From the NCBI RefSeq assembly GCF_023078275.1, contig NC_062975.1, forward strand, positions 16,777,141 to 16,841,140: a stretch of DNA of 64,000 nucleotides. The letters are read 5' to 3'. This document shows positions 1 to 51,400 of this stretch, one piece after another (position 1 is the stretch's first letter; each line of letters starts with the position of its first letter). The notes below the pieces were generated by a model. That model was not told the origin of the DNA and ran no database searches. It saw nothing but the letters and a program-made list of their open reading frames with translations. This DNA comes from Leguminivora glycinivorella (Eukaryota; Arthropoda; Insecta; Lepidoptera; Tortricidae). The translations under genes and the position numbers were made by a program.

Positions 1-138
1 ATTATTTTTCACGCCCTCTATCGTTAAGTTTCCTAAACATATCCTAAGTATATCGGATTTTTTATTTCATTTGACTGAAAACACCGTGAGCCTAAATAGA
101 CTTAGTTAACAATATACTATTTACTATTTTATTTTTAG

Positions 139-39555
<39,417 letters not shown>

Positions 39556-39657
39556 TTTTCTTCTCTGTGGAACCAATTACAGTGTTTAAAAAGGATCTCA
39601 AACTACGGCCCAATATTTAATACTGAGTGATTCATGACGTGATAACTACTTAAGCAC

Positions 39658-39663
39658 AATAAA
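39658..39663 (+). terminator. polyadenylation signal of gene 1
   Basis: AATAAA lies 103 bp after the stop codon. It is the first such hexamer downstream and is a reasonable end for the gene 1 transcript. Confidence 0.6.
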
Positions 39664-40359
39664 ATTGTATCGATTGTTCCCGATGTATAAACACAACGTG
39701 TAAGCGTCATGCGGGCGATAAATTTAACCAGGCATAGAACTCATTGGTGTTATCATTAATTGAGAGGTGTTTTTGAGTTACTTAATTTTCACCCCTTAAT
39801 ATTTTTTTTTTAATTTTTTTATCAGCGGCATTGCATTGTTGGTTGCGATGACAACTGTCAACGAGCGTTTAACGTGAGTGTGTTTGCATTAAGTAAGTAC
39901 ATTGGGGGCCGAATTATTTTATACTGATATTTTTTCATTCATATTAACTGCATTTCTTGTCCTATACTCACCAGCGTTTTTCTTTGTTTAGGTATTTTGT
40001 GTCTCATTTTATCTGTGTTATTATTCGAACACAAAGGCTTCTTGAGTAAACAAACAGTTGTTTAGATTGTGACCAAATCAATAGGCCATGAAAGGGTCGA
40101 ATAGCAATCTGGTTTGTATAAAAGCTTGAGAGAAAAGGCGTGTTTTACAGAGGCTTAAAGGATGTCGATAACTTAATAAGAAATAATATTGTCTTCGGTT
40201 ACCGCGATAGTTACTCATTATACGCGATTTAATCCGTTTCCATAGTTTTATTTCATTAATAAGAAATGTTATCACCGTGATTAATTCTGGTTTAACAGAC
40301 CACGAGCCAAGTTCATTTTAGATTCCATAGCTACAAAAAGTCCTTACATCACATCTCGG

Positions 40360-40580
40360 ACTTAGGCGATCAAATATATGAAAGAGGCGCGTTCCTAGCA
40401 CACATTCTAAGCTCGTGTAGGTGAACGCGTACTATGCTTGTATGAGTGAGATACGACAGATCGACTGTTCGCGTTTTTGACAGGCGGTAACTGTGAGGTA
40501 ACCGAGAGGGGGATGGCGGCACTTTCAGCGGGGAGCGGGAGTGGCCATACTGTACGATAGTACTCTTTATTATACTGTGC
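40360..40580 (+). repeat. dispersed repeat, GAAAGAGGCGCGTTCCTAGC family, copy 1
   Basis: Blocks GAAAGAGGCGCGTTCCTAGC, CTCGTGTAGGTGAACGCGTA, GACTGTTCGCGTTTTTGACA and GGCGGCACTTTCAGCGGGGA. Copies: 51980-52205 (same orientation) and 61140-61335 (inverted). Confidence 0.85.
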
Positions 40581-40642
40581 CCTGGCGGTTGCTACTTTTG
40601 AGTGTTCCTCATGACCAGACATCGTAACTCTTCTAGCAATTT

Positions 40643-41095
40643 TGAGCTGACCAGAAATGTATGACTACGCGCCATGTTGCGGAATTTTATTAGAACTATG
40701 TTCTTCATACTAAACTAACTGTCACTCCATATATCAGAATAACAGCGCCCTCCTGACAATTAGTAATATATGGGCCATTTTTTTGAAAGTTTTTATATAT
40801 GGGCCATTTTTTAGAAAGGACACCCCACTTTTTTTTAGATTTGGAAATTCTTATGTGGTTTCCACTCAGAATCGCGAACTCTTTCAATTCTAATACGAGA
40901 ACAAAAGTGTCCCAAGGTTTTTTTTGCCATTCCGTTACCATTTTTTCAAACATTTTGTATGGCGGTAACGGAATGGAAAGTTCGAAAAAATGTATGGAAA
41001 TCTTGGAACATTTTTTTTCTCCTATCAGGACGGGGGAGGAAGGGGTGGACAAGTTTGAAAAAAAAATGACCCATATTTCTGGTCAGGCACTATAT
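40643..41095. mobile_element. CCAGAAAT foldback MITE with another foldback repeat nested
   Basis: Outer ends GACCAGAAATGTATGACTAC and TATTTCTGGTCAGGC, sharing CGCGCCATGTTGCGGAA and CAGCGCCCTC with 50378-50520 in inverse orientation. Nested 40790-41075: TTCTTATGTGGTTTCCACTC, a GGTAACGGAATGG inverted pair and GGGGTGGACAAGTTTGAAAA, a family also at 46590-46880 and 48487-48800. Confidence 0.75.
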
Positions 41096-41679
41096 GTCCG
41101 AAGCCAGCTAGAATAATTAATTAGGATGAATAATAGCAAAATGAGCCTTAAATTGACCATCTACTGTACTCTAGATAGCTCTGTGTAGGTTCCCTTGCAG
41201 TGACAGTTTGCTAGCCTACCGCCCACATAACGAATTGAACCCATATCCTCGAATTGTCGTGATAGTTGAAGGGATGGAGAGTGACATAGGCTACTTTTTT
41301 GAGGGTGACATAGGAAAAAGCTAGGTACATATAAACGCGGACAAAGTTGCAAAATATGCATCCGGGCATTTTTAGAATTTACTCTCCCCCCCCCCCCAAT
41401 TAGCAAAAGGTGTTAACAAAAATTAACTCACGGTCAGTTTTGTGACAACAAATTAAGCATAAAATCTGTCTAAATATTTACTTTTTTCACATTCTGATTT
41501 AATAATAATTTTAATTATCGCTTAAAGTTTATGTAATTAACACAAAACCAATGTTTTTATTGAAATTTCATGTTTAATTATCGTCAAAAAACTGACTTCA
41601 TTTTTGTTAACGACTTTCGCTAATTGGGGGGTCCCAAATTCTGAAAATGCCCATCCACAAGCTTAACGTGGAAGCAATA

Positions 41680-41905
41680 CATATTTTTCAGTACAGATGG
41701 CGTTTTTTTTACGCACTAGTGCGAGAAGTGGTTCATTTTATGCCAGGTCGAAACTTCGGAGGCTTATCTGTACTGAAAAACGTCGTACGATACACGTGCG
41801 AAAAGGAAATTAGTAACTCGTGTCGATTTAAAACACTCCCTTCGTTCGTGTTTTAATTTATCGCCACTCGTTTCGAACTTCTTTTTTACGCACTTGTATC
41901 GTAAT
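41680..41905 (+). repeat. ACGCACTAGTGCGAGAAGTGG repeat
   Basis: GCACTAGTGCGAGAAGTGGT also occurs near 9585. Then CTCGTGTCGATTTAAAACAC and CGCACTTGTATCGTAATGTA. Probably a MITE; ends not fixed. Confidence 0.55.
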
Positions 41906-42297
41906 GTACTATTTCAATTCAATTCAAAATATCTTTATTCATGTAATTGCCACTTTGTCCGTATCTATCTTTAAAATCTTGACTGTACATTGTTTATCAG
42001 TAATTAGGTAAATGAAATGGTTGTTTCCTTGTTATTTAGACGTGTAACCACTGAACCGAAATGTAAACGAGAGACAATAGCTGAGATAAACCGTACGCGG
42101 TTCTCTTTTGATAAGCTGAAATTCTGTGTAAGAGCGTTTTCACATTATCCGATCTGATGTCGAATGTAGGAAGGATGTCAAATGCAGATGTTAATGATGG
42201 CGCCATTAGTATACAAAACACGGTGTAAAATTAGGGAACAGAAAGATTTTAAGTACGCATTTCTGAGGGCAAAATAAAGATAAGATATTAAGTATAT

Positions 42298-44453
42298 GAC
42301 GTCAGGCACTTAAATGGGACTGGGCCGGCCACGTCTATCGCATGCATCCGGATAGGTGGGCTAACATAGCCACCAAGTGGATGCCGACGAAGAAGAGTGA
42401 GCGGGGTAGGCCCGGGCAAAGCTGGCGGGACGACCTTGACGACTTCCCAAAGGTTGTCTATTGTTTGCCCGACAGTCATTTAACATAATATTCATTTGCC
42501 CGAATCTAACTTGCCTGAATTTCATTTGCCCGAATGATTTGTTTACCATAAAAATCATATGACATACTCGTTGTTTATCCGAATATTACCTTCCATAATC
42601 ATACAATGCCATACTATTTGTTAGCCATATTATTAAGTGCAATAATATGGTTTCATAGAATATTCAAACGCCATAAGCAATTATTGCCATATTAATTGTT
42701 GCCCATATTATTACCTAACCTAACCTACTTTCTGATAGCAGTTTCATTTTCCAGGGGTCACAGTTCTAACCTAACCTAACCTACTTTTCCAGCAGTTTCA
42801 TTCTCCAGGGGGTCACAGTTCTAACCTAACCTAACCTACTTTCTGATAGCAGTTTCATTTTCCAGGGGGTCGCAGTTCTAACCTAACCTAACCTACTGTC
42901 TGATGGGATACCCCCATTTGCCAGAATTTCATTTGCCATAATTTTATTTGCCATCCTATTCAACAATCATAATATTGTTTCTCATAACATCTTATGCCAT
43001 AATCATTGTTTACTATATTAATCTAGTGCCAGAAACTTTGTTTCCCATAAAGTCAGTTTCCATAATGTCATTTGTCAGAATCATCGAAATCCGTAATTAC
43101 CACATTCCATACCATCATTTGTCATACAAATTAGCGTCCAGAAAAGTCAATTTCCATAATGTGCTTTGGCAGAATCGAAAACTACTATAATAGGTACTAG
43201 AAGGACTAGAGAATGAAACTGCTATCAGAAAGTAGGTTAGGTTAGGTTAGAACTGTGACCCCTGGAAAATGAAACTGCTATCAGAAAGTAGGTTAGGTTA
43301 GGTTAGAACTGTGAACTTCTGGAAAAGGAAACTGCTTGAAAAGTAGGTTAGGTTAGGTTAGAACTGTGACCCCCCGGAAAATGAAAATACTATCAGACAG
43401 TAGGTTAGGTTAGGTTAGAACTGCGACCCCCTGGAAAATGAAACTGCTATCAGAAAGTAGGTTAGGTTAGGTTAGAACTGTGACCCCCTGGAGAATGAAA
43501 CTGCTGGAAAAGTAGGTTAGGTAAGGTTAGAACTGACCCCTGGAAAATGAAACTGCTATCAGAAAGTAGGTTAGGTTAGGTAATAATATGGGCAACAATT
43601 AATATGACAATAATTGCTTATGGCGTTTGAATATTCTATGAAACCATATTATTGCACTTAATAATATGGCTAACAAATAGTATGGCATTGTATGATTATG
43701 GAAGGTAATATTCGGATAAACAACGAGTATGTCATATGATTTTTATGGTAAACAAATCATTCGGGCAAATGAAATTCAGGCAAGTTAGATTCGGGCAAAT
43801 GAATATTATGTTAAATGACTGTCGGGCAAACAATAGACAACCTCTGATAGTATTTTCATTTTCCGGGGGGTCACAGTTCTAACCTAACCTAACCTACTTT
43901 TCAAGCAGTTTCCTTTTCCAGAGGTTCACAGTTCTAACCTAACCTAACCTACTTTCTGATAGCAGTTTCATTTTCCAGGGGGTCACAGTTCTAACCTAAC
44001 CTAACCTACTTTCTGATAGCAGTTTCATTCTCTAGTCTTTCTAGTACCTATTATAGTAGTTTTCGATTCTGCCAAAGCACATTATGGAAATTGACTTTTC
44101 TGGACGCTAATTTGTATGACAAATGATGGTATGGAATGTGGTAATTACGGATTTCGATGATTCTGACAAATGACATTATGGAAACTGACTTTATGGGAAA
44201 CAAAGTTTCTGGCACTAGATTAATATAGTAAACAATGATTATGGCATAAGATGTTATGAGAAACAATATTATGATTGTTGAATAGGATGGCAAATAAAAT
44301 TATGGCAAATGAAATTCTGGCAAATGGGGGTATCCCCTTCCCAAACAACTGGCCGGAAGTAACGGAGAATCAGGAATTATGGAGAGCCAGTGGAGATGCC
44401 TTTGCCCAGCAGTGGGACACTCCAATAGGCTAAGAAGAAGAAGACGTCAGGCA
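42298..44453 (+). pseudogene. RTE-like LINE tail with 11-bp target duplication, split by a 1.9 kb element
   Basis: LKWDWAGHVYRMHPDRW, KWMPTKKSERGRPGQSW and RDDLDDF on the left, NNWPEVTENQELWRASGDAF and AQQWDT plus stop on the right. The flanks are GACGTCAGGCA (42298-42308 and 44443-44453). Removing the insert with one CTTCCCAAA restores a continuous frame. Confidence 0.92.
42452..44336. mobile_element. element of interleaved inverted repeats with TTAGG-core tandem units, 9-bp target duplication
   Basis: Exact 9-bp duplication CTTCCCAAA (42443-42451, 44337-44345). Order of blocks: A 42452-42711, T array about 42712-42898, B' 42899-43195, T' array (inverted) 43196-43580, A' 43581-43845 (reverse complement of A), T array 43846-44030, B 44031-44336 (reverse complement of B'). 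T units are about 55-58 bp and hold GTTAGGTTAGGTTAG plus AACTGTGACCCC. A and B consist of degenerate TTTGCCATAAT-like words. An 80-codon frame in B' (42948-43190, +) has an identical twin in B (44051-44293, -), which shows recent copying, not coding. Confidence 0.88.
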
Positions 44454-44741
44454 AATTTCACCAAAAAATTTTAAGTTTTTTAGGATGTATTTTCACATTT
44501 TACCCTTCTAATATGTATGAGGAATACGCTGTTAAAATTATTCGGTTTCCTGTATAAGGTATCGCTCCTACATTTGATATCAGATAATGTGAAATCGCAC
44601 TAACATGTAATGTAGGGTTTACAAATAGAACTATGAATGTCACACTACCACTTTCAAAAACTTTAAAGGGAATAAGTTGGTTCTGTATACAGAGTGGGGC
44701 CTGTAACAAAGGCGAAGAATTGAACTGTAGGCTGTTCTCCT

Positions 44742-45600
44742 GGGTGCGTATCGATCGATATAACTTTTTTTGATATATGTTTAGTCATTATAACGATCAT
44801 TTGATATAATTATTGAATCATATAACAACAAATAATATACTAACAAATTGTATAATTCTTATTTAATTTTTTTTTTTTATATAGCCTATAGTGTGTCCCA
44901 CTGCTGGGCAAAGGCCTCCCCTGTTTTCCGCCACTCGTCACGGCTCTGTGCATGCTCTCGCCAGCCGCCACAAAATGAGTCCAGGTCTTTCCGCCATCTC
45001 ATCTTTGGTCTACCTTATTTAATATAATGATAATTTTTTCGAATAACATTGATTATAAAATATTTTGAGTATAATGCTTATTTCTGATAATAAATAAATT
45101 GTATAACACAAATTCTTTCTAAAGCACAGTTAGAATAAAAAACAATTGTACAATAAATTAGATCCATCATTTACCAGAAAAGTAGATTAGGTTAGAACTG
45201 TTGACCCCTACACACAACGCGCTGCTACCAGAAAAATAGGTTAGGTTAGGTTAGAGCTGTGACCCTTAAACATATGTACTGCTATCAGAAAAGTAGGTTA
45301 GGTTAGGTTAGAACTGTGATCCCTTCAAAAAAGAATAAAATTAATTCATGAAATGTTTTATACTGTTTGCTAGTTATATTATACTAGTCGTATATCAGTA
45401 GATATAACTATAACATATGACGATTATTATAAATAAGTGTTATACGAAATAATGATTATACAAAATAAAAGTAGATATTTTGTGGTTATACCAAATGTTA
45501 ATTATGTCAAATGAGTGATTATATCCTTTAAATATATACGAAATGTTGTTATATCAAATGTTATTATACGAAAAAAAGTTATACCAATCATTACACACCC
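44742..45600. mobile_element. relative of the TTAGG-core element, 9-bp target duplication with one mismatch
   Basis: Ends GGGTGCGTATCGATCGATAT and (reverse complement of right) GGGTGTGTAATGATTGGTAT, both followed by AACTTTTTT. Flanks are TGTTCTCCT (44733-44741) and TATTCTCCT (45601-45609). Three AGGTTAGGTTAG-type units with AACTGTGA lie at 45180-45330. A LINE tail piece is nested at 44880-45022 (minus strand). Confidence 0.82.
44880..45022 (-). pseudogene. LINE tail fragment nested in the 44742-45600 element
   Basis: Reverse strand reads GRPKMRWRKDLDSF, GWREHAQSRDEW, GEAFAQQWDT, the same family as 42298-44453. Confidence 0.8.
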
Positions 45601-46225
45601 TATTCTCCTTATACTGATCAACATTTGTTCAGTGACTTTTAAAAATTATGATGTCTTTAAATTTTTAATTTTTCATACAAAATAAATATTAGCTTCAATG
45701 TACGCCATTATTTATTGTTGTCATTGACGTTGTCTGTCACACTTTAGACTTAACAGAATTCGCAATACATTACCTCTTAGAAAAAACTTTCAAGGGTGAT
45801 AAAAACCTAAATACAAGTTATCTTTAAAAGTCGCCGAACAAATGTTCCTTACCTAATAATAAATTATGATTATAAAAGACACATTCTGAAAATTTATATT
45901 TTAAACGGTTATACATGGTTATAGTACAAAAATAATTCCACAATATGAATAGCTGATGTAATTGTTTTACATCTTACATTAAATAAGTTTCATTTATTTA
46001 TTTATTTCAAATTAGAGGTGAAAGGTAAAACCTGATATTTCCAAATATTTTTTCATTGCGAATAAGAGCGTCGCGTAAACTGCTCATAATTTGAATTTAA
46101 TTTTAATTTATTTGAAAACCAGTTTTCTCAACTTATTGGGTTTGACACCCTCGTTTAAATGAATATTGTATTTTATTTACAAAACTGCAATGATATTAAA
46201 CTGTAAGTAAAACCAGAAAGGGAAC

Positions 46226-46382
46226 TGGGTGGCTAGCCGAATGGCACAATCGCTCACGAAACGCTCACGAAACGAAGCGCTAGTAGATATCTAATCTCTA
46301 TCGCGCTTGCGTATTGGCGCGACAGAGCCAGCGGCGTATCGCTTTCGTTTGGCGTCGGAGAAATGCCATTCGGCTACGGGGC
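46226..46382. mobile_element. GTAGCC-family foldback MITE, copy in the intergenic region
   Basis: GTGGCTAGCCGAATGGCACA at the left and ATGCCATTCGGCTACGGGGC at the right; well preserved. Confidence 0.85.
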
Positions 46383-46589
46383 CTGATTATATGTTATATT
46401 ATTCGGCTTTTTTCAGTTCATTTAGTTCAGCCCTATTCCCTTGGCGATACCTACGTTTGGCACCGATGTGGTATAAAAACAACAAAATATTTCCTCTATT
46501 TTTATATTCGTATACTAGGTACTGTTATTTAAGAAGTGTTTAATTTTAGCAGACTTTTCGTCGAAGTAAATTATTTTGAGAGATCTGGA

Positions 46590-46880
46590 CTAATTGGGGC
46601 ATTTTTTTTTAAAGTTGTCCACCCCACTTTTTTGTGACATGGGTATTTTTTACGCGATTAATACTCAGAATCGCGAGCTCTTTCGATCCTGGTAGGTAGA
46701 AAAAAATGTCCCAAGATTTCCATACATTTTTTCGAACCTTCCATTCCGTTACCGCCGTACAAAACGTATGAAAAAATGGTAACGGAATGGGGAAAAACCT
46801 TGGGAGACTTTTTTTCTCCTATCATAATTGAAAGAAATCGCGATTCTGAGTGGAAACCACATAAAAATTTCCAAATCCAA
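46590..46880. repeat. GGTAACGGAATGG foldback repeat, copy 2
   Basis: TTCCGTTACCGCC / GGTAACGGAATGG inverted pair and GATTCTGAGTGGAAACCACA; compare 40790-41075 and 48487-48800. Confidence 0.75.
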
Positions 46881-47042
46881 GTCCAATCCAATCCAAGAGA
46901 AAAATGAACCTTACCAGTAACCCTTTCAATCTGCATCATAAAATACGGCACGTTATTTTTTGTCACATTTGACCGGTTCGAGTCCCGACTGAGGCAAGCG
47001 ATTTTTTATAAATCCTTAAATGCAGAATTTATTGTTGAAAAA

Positions 47043-47572
47043 AAAAACCGGCCAAGAGCGTGTCGGGCCACGCTCAGTGTAGGGTTCCGTAGTTTTCCGT
47101 ATTTTTCTCAAAAACTACTGAACCTATCAAGTTCAAAACAATTTTCCTAGAAAGTCTTTATAAAGTTCTACTTTTGTGTTTTTTTTTTCATATTTTTTAA
47201 ACATATGGTTCAAAAGTTAGAGGGGGGGGACGCACTTTTTTTTTCTTTAGGTGCGATTATTTCCGAAAATATTAATATTATCAAAAAACGATCTTAGTAA
47301 ACCCTTATTCATTTTTAAATACCTATCCAACAATATATCACACGTTGTGGTTGAAATGTAAAAAAATATCAGCCCCCACTTTACATGTAGGGGGGGTACC
47401 CATTACCCATTTTTTATTTTTGCACTTTGTTGGCAAATTTCATCTTTCTAGTGCTAACGGTTACTGAGATTATCCGCGGACGGACGGACGGACGGACGGA
47501 CGGACGGACGGACAGACAGACATGGCGAAACTATAAGGGTTCCTAGTTGACTACGGAACCCTAAAAAGGAAA
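47043..47572 (+). repeat. AACCGGCC repeat, full copy upstream of gene 2
   Basis: Same order as 7680-8225: CCGGCCAAGAGCGTGTCGGG, a G-run, GGACGGACGGACGG, ACTACGGAACCCTAA. Confidence 0.88.
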
Positions 47573-47579
47573 GTCTCCC

Positions 47580-48136
47580 TTATACAAAATGTGCTATTTA
47601 CAATATTTAAGGTAGTTGCCATCCATGTGGCATTCGATTTTTCCACCCTGTATATTACTGAAATAATACATACTTAATTCATTTCATAGAAGTCAAAAAT
47701 AGTGCGTTAATGCAGGTATCGAGCAGTAAGGCTTTGCCGGCTGAGATGTATTTTTATATCCGAGTTTTTATAGGCCGGATTTGATGCTTTTGTTCAACAT
47801 TTAATTTACAATCAGACAACTATCGTTTTGTCCTTATTTTGATAGGTTTTTCAGTGATAAAGAGATAAAGGTAGACATAAGACATCCTGGTGCCATGCGC
47901 GATAAACAAAAACATAAGAGAAAAGTTATCAACGCACCAAAAAAAAAACTTAATGTTGTTTTAATTTCCCTCAAACTTTTTAAAATAAAAATATCTAACA
48001 TCACTTTTCAATTAAGGAATGTTACTTTAAAAGAAACAAAGTATGTTTTAATCACGTTTTAATCACTCTAGTTCGGGTTATATTATAGAATAACTACTAA
48101 CTTTTTAAATTAACTTTTTTTTAATTCACACCATTC
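47580..48136. promoter_or_regulatory. upstream region of gene 2, promoter not located
   Basis: Repeat-free AT-rich stretch before the first coding exon. No convincing TATA box/initiator pair stands out. The real start may be further upstream if the acceptor-like TTTGTCAG at 48144 is used. Confidence 0.3.
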
Positions 48137-48238
48137 TTTGTCAGGTACAATAGGTACTGTCCAACCGTGGGCATTTTTATTATCACTTATGGTGAAGTTT
48201 TAAACAGAAAATTATTTAAGAATAATTATTTACCCAAC

Positions 48239-48472
48239 ATGGGTCTGCATTGGCGTAAAAAACAAGTGAAATCAAAAAAAGTCGACGACGGACAAATCCA
48301 AGGCACATTTTTAGAAAATATAACTACAATTCATGGGACCAATCAATTCCAATTAAAATCAGGAAGAAGCAGAGCTCTGTGGTGGATGGCAATGGCTGCA
48401 AATCTTGCTGCGACAATAGCTTTTATAATGATTGTTCAAGAAAAGTTACGTAGTGACCAAATATATACTAAG
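48239..48472 (+). CDS. ppk: gene 2 exon 1: N-terminus and TM1
   Basis: Seventy-eight codons ending at donor GTAAGA. Visible features: lysine-rich start (MGLHWRKKQVKSKK), TTIHG motif, RALWW entry into TM1, and exit EKLRSDQIYTK. The frame is open back to TTTGTCAG at 48137-48144, so a 5' exon may splice there. A foldback repeat starts 15 bp after the donor. Confidence 0.9.
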
Positions 48473-51400
48473 GTAAGAAAGTAATTAATGGGTCATTTTT
48501 TTCAAAGTTGCCCACCCCAATTTTTTTGTAACATGGATATTTTTTACGCGATTCATACTCAGAATTGCGAGGTTCGTCGATCCTGAGAGGAGAAAAAAAA
48601 TGTCCCAAGATTTCCATACATATTTTCGAACCTTCCATTCCGTTACCGCCATACAAAATGTATGAAAAAATGGTAACGGAATGGGAAAAAAAAATTCCGT
48701 TTCCGTTTTTGTTCCGTCTTAATTGAAAGAGCTCGCGATTCTGAGTGGAAACCACATAAAAAAATCCAAGTGGGGTGGACAACTTTGAAAAAAAATGGTC
48801 CTAATACACACTGGCATACCATTATCGTAATTGTAAGGTTTCGCCGCAGATCTTATGGCTTGTTAACCGACTTCAAAAAAAGGAGGAGGTTCTCAATTCG
48901 ACTGAATGTTTTTTTTTTGTATGTAAGTTACTCGATATCTCCGAGAATAGTTAACCGATTTCCAATTTTTTTTTAATCGAACGGATATAACCCCGAGATG
49001 GTCCCATTGGCACCAAGTCGGGGTCTGATGATGAGATCTTGGAGAAATCGAGAGAACTCTTCAAATGTTATTGGCACATGACTGTAATATTTTTAGTGTA
49101 TTTTTCAAAGTTACGCCAGTATTTACGCCTGATGGTAATCATTTTATGTGGCTGACTTGGCGGAGCTGATGATGGAAGGTCAACTCCTCAATGGTTAGGA
49201 GTTCAAGGATAATTATTTCACTACTGAACGCATATTCGGACTGATACTTATAATATCAATAGGAACCACAAAAATCAAGAAATAAATTAACGTTTTATAA
49301 AAAAAAAACCACCTTCAAAAATAAGCGCGGAAAACACGGAGAAACTAAAAAGCAAAAAATAATAAACCTTTGAATTCAGATTTCTTATCAGATTGCAATA
49401 ATCTAAGCAACCAAATTATAAACAAATCAATTCTTTTTGGAGTCGGGGCCAGCCTGCGTGTGGTTGGGGGGGGGGGGGGCAGGCAATAGCAAGGCAAGGA
49501 ACAGGACTGGTACTCAGATGACATGTAAATGTCTCAGACGACATGTAATTATCAGCCGAGGAGATCTTAGGCTTCCTTATTCACTGGCCAAGGTATACTA
49601 TTTTTCTGTTCGATGTAGCCGAGAAGCGGTAACTTCGTTTAGCGCAGCGGCCTGAAATTTGGCGCTTTCCGGCCGGCGGAGCGGAGGACAGAAAATTAAT
49701 TGTCGCCAGCAGCCGTAAAGTAGTTAGGTATCTACTTTTAGACATTAGTCATGTCAAGTCGAGAATGGTATAGTGACAAATGATACCCGTCCATCTTAGA
49801 TCATTTTTTTCTGCTCGTATTTCATATTTCTAAATTGCGTAATAGTTATTTGTTATACAAGGGGGCAAAGTTGTATTTTAACGCCGAGTGTGGAATTGAA
49901 AAACGAGCAAGTGAAAGGATTCTATAGTTGAACCACGAGCGAAGCGAGTGGTTCGAGAATAGAATTCTGAACTTGCGAGTTTTTTAACACACGAGAAGTA
50001 AAATACATTTGCACCCGAGTGTAACACAAAACTTTTCCCCTCACTATAGCGAGGAAACTACAACGCAAAAATGCGTTTATCACTGCTTCCAGTAGTTCCA
50101 CAGGTGGTAAATCATCTTTGTTACTAGATTTACCTACTTTCATCAATTTTAAAGCAGTTAATTTGACTTTATTCAAGGTCAAATTACTTTACCCACTAGT
50201 GGATAAAATGCGTTTTTACCCGCTGGTATTAAAGGACAAAACACGTGTTTACGAGCTAGTGAGGGGAAAAAGTACATTACCTAACATACACTTTTCGGTA
50301 TGCCTCTGTTTTAATAGAATTTCGAACAGCGCGCCAAGCGGAATGTTTAAAAAACACAGTTTATCTATTTAAAGCCTGACCAGAAATAGGTATATGATTA
50401 TTGTCAAGAGGGCGCTGTTACTCTCATGTATGCGGTGACAGTTCAGTATAGTATGAAAAATTTAGTTGTAATTAATTTCCGCAACATGGCGCGTAGTTAT
50501 ATATTTCTGGCGGTCTAGCACAACTTGCGCTCTCGCCCGCGAGTCTATACTTGAAGTCGCGCTTGATGTATGGACTCGCGCGCGACAACGCAAGTTGTGC
50601 TTAACCGCCTGGTCGGGCTTTATATTCCTAGCGGCCACGGCTACGCACGAGGATTAGGTAAGTCATAAAAATAGTTATAGTAAATTATTATTGACACGCT
50701 AGCCCATTCTAGACAGAGATATCATTGGCGACTGTAGAACTGACAGTTACCTCGCTCAACGAATCAGTTTGGCAGTCCAGAGGCCACCTTACCGCGGGGA
50801 CCTCTTTTAGATTTAGTTTAGTTTTAGTTTTTAAATCTTTCTATATATATACAAGAATTTTTGTATTAGATTATACTAATTATTTCATTAATATAATCTA
50901 AATACATACACACGAAAAAAACAATATTCGTAAAAGCAAAGACATATGTAACTTCGTATAGACGGATATTATAAGGTCTAAGAAAAAAACGTACCTACCT
51001 CAAAGCCGGCGATAACTAGCCGACGATACTAAGATGGCGTTACACCTTTGGGGAACGCTCGGCTAGATGGCACTAATATTAATATTTGACATTTTAACAC
51101 ATATCAAGCTAAGAATATGGGTCAAGTTGTCAAAACTGAGGTTCAAAAGTTTTAAGCTTGTGTCGAGAGATGGCAGTCTATGCACTGTGATTACACATTT
51201 AACTTTGACAGTAACTCTCTATAATACTCGATCCTCTTTGGTAAAAGAAAGACATAATAATATGTCATCGGAAACGTTTTTCGGATTTTCGATTTTCGGA
51301 ATCGGATTTTCGCCGATTGAGATATAACAAAACAATGTATAGTGGAATTTTAATAGGTCTACAAAAACCTCAATAATTTAAAAGAAAACCTTAACAAATT

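Larger units (their letters stand above)
44690..45850. mobile_element. ACAGGGTGGGGCC foldback MITE, second copy, split by an insertion
   Basis: Left arm ACAGAGTGGGGCCTGTAACA to about 44741. The rest (TTATACTGATCAACATTTGT ... AAGTCGCCGAACAAATGTT) runs 45601-45850. It matches 24712-25060 except for the insert; the far right arm is lost. Confidence 0.85.

Noticed and set aside
42948..43190. 80-codon hydrophobic frame, identical to one at 44051-44293 on the other strand
   Set aside because: Both lie in inverted arms of a transposable element made of degenerate short words. The identity reflects recent duplication, and no start context or domain supports coding.
42712..44030. TTAGG repeats as a true (interstitial) insect telomere, or the regular spacing as a CRISPR array
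   Set aside because: Only 2-3 TTAGG copies per 56-bp unit, always with the same non-telomeric partner sequence, inside an element with target duplications. Nothing CRISPR-like is expected in an insect genome.
51067..51327. 86-codon frame repeated at 63274-63468
   Set aside because: It lies in a dispersed repeat with a third, inverted copy at 62180-62430. The shared frame is due to copy similarity.
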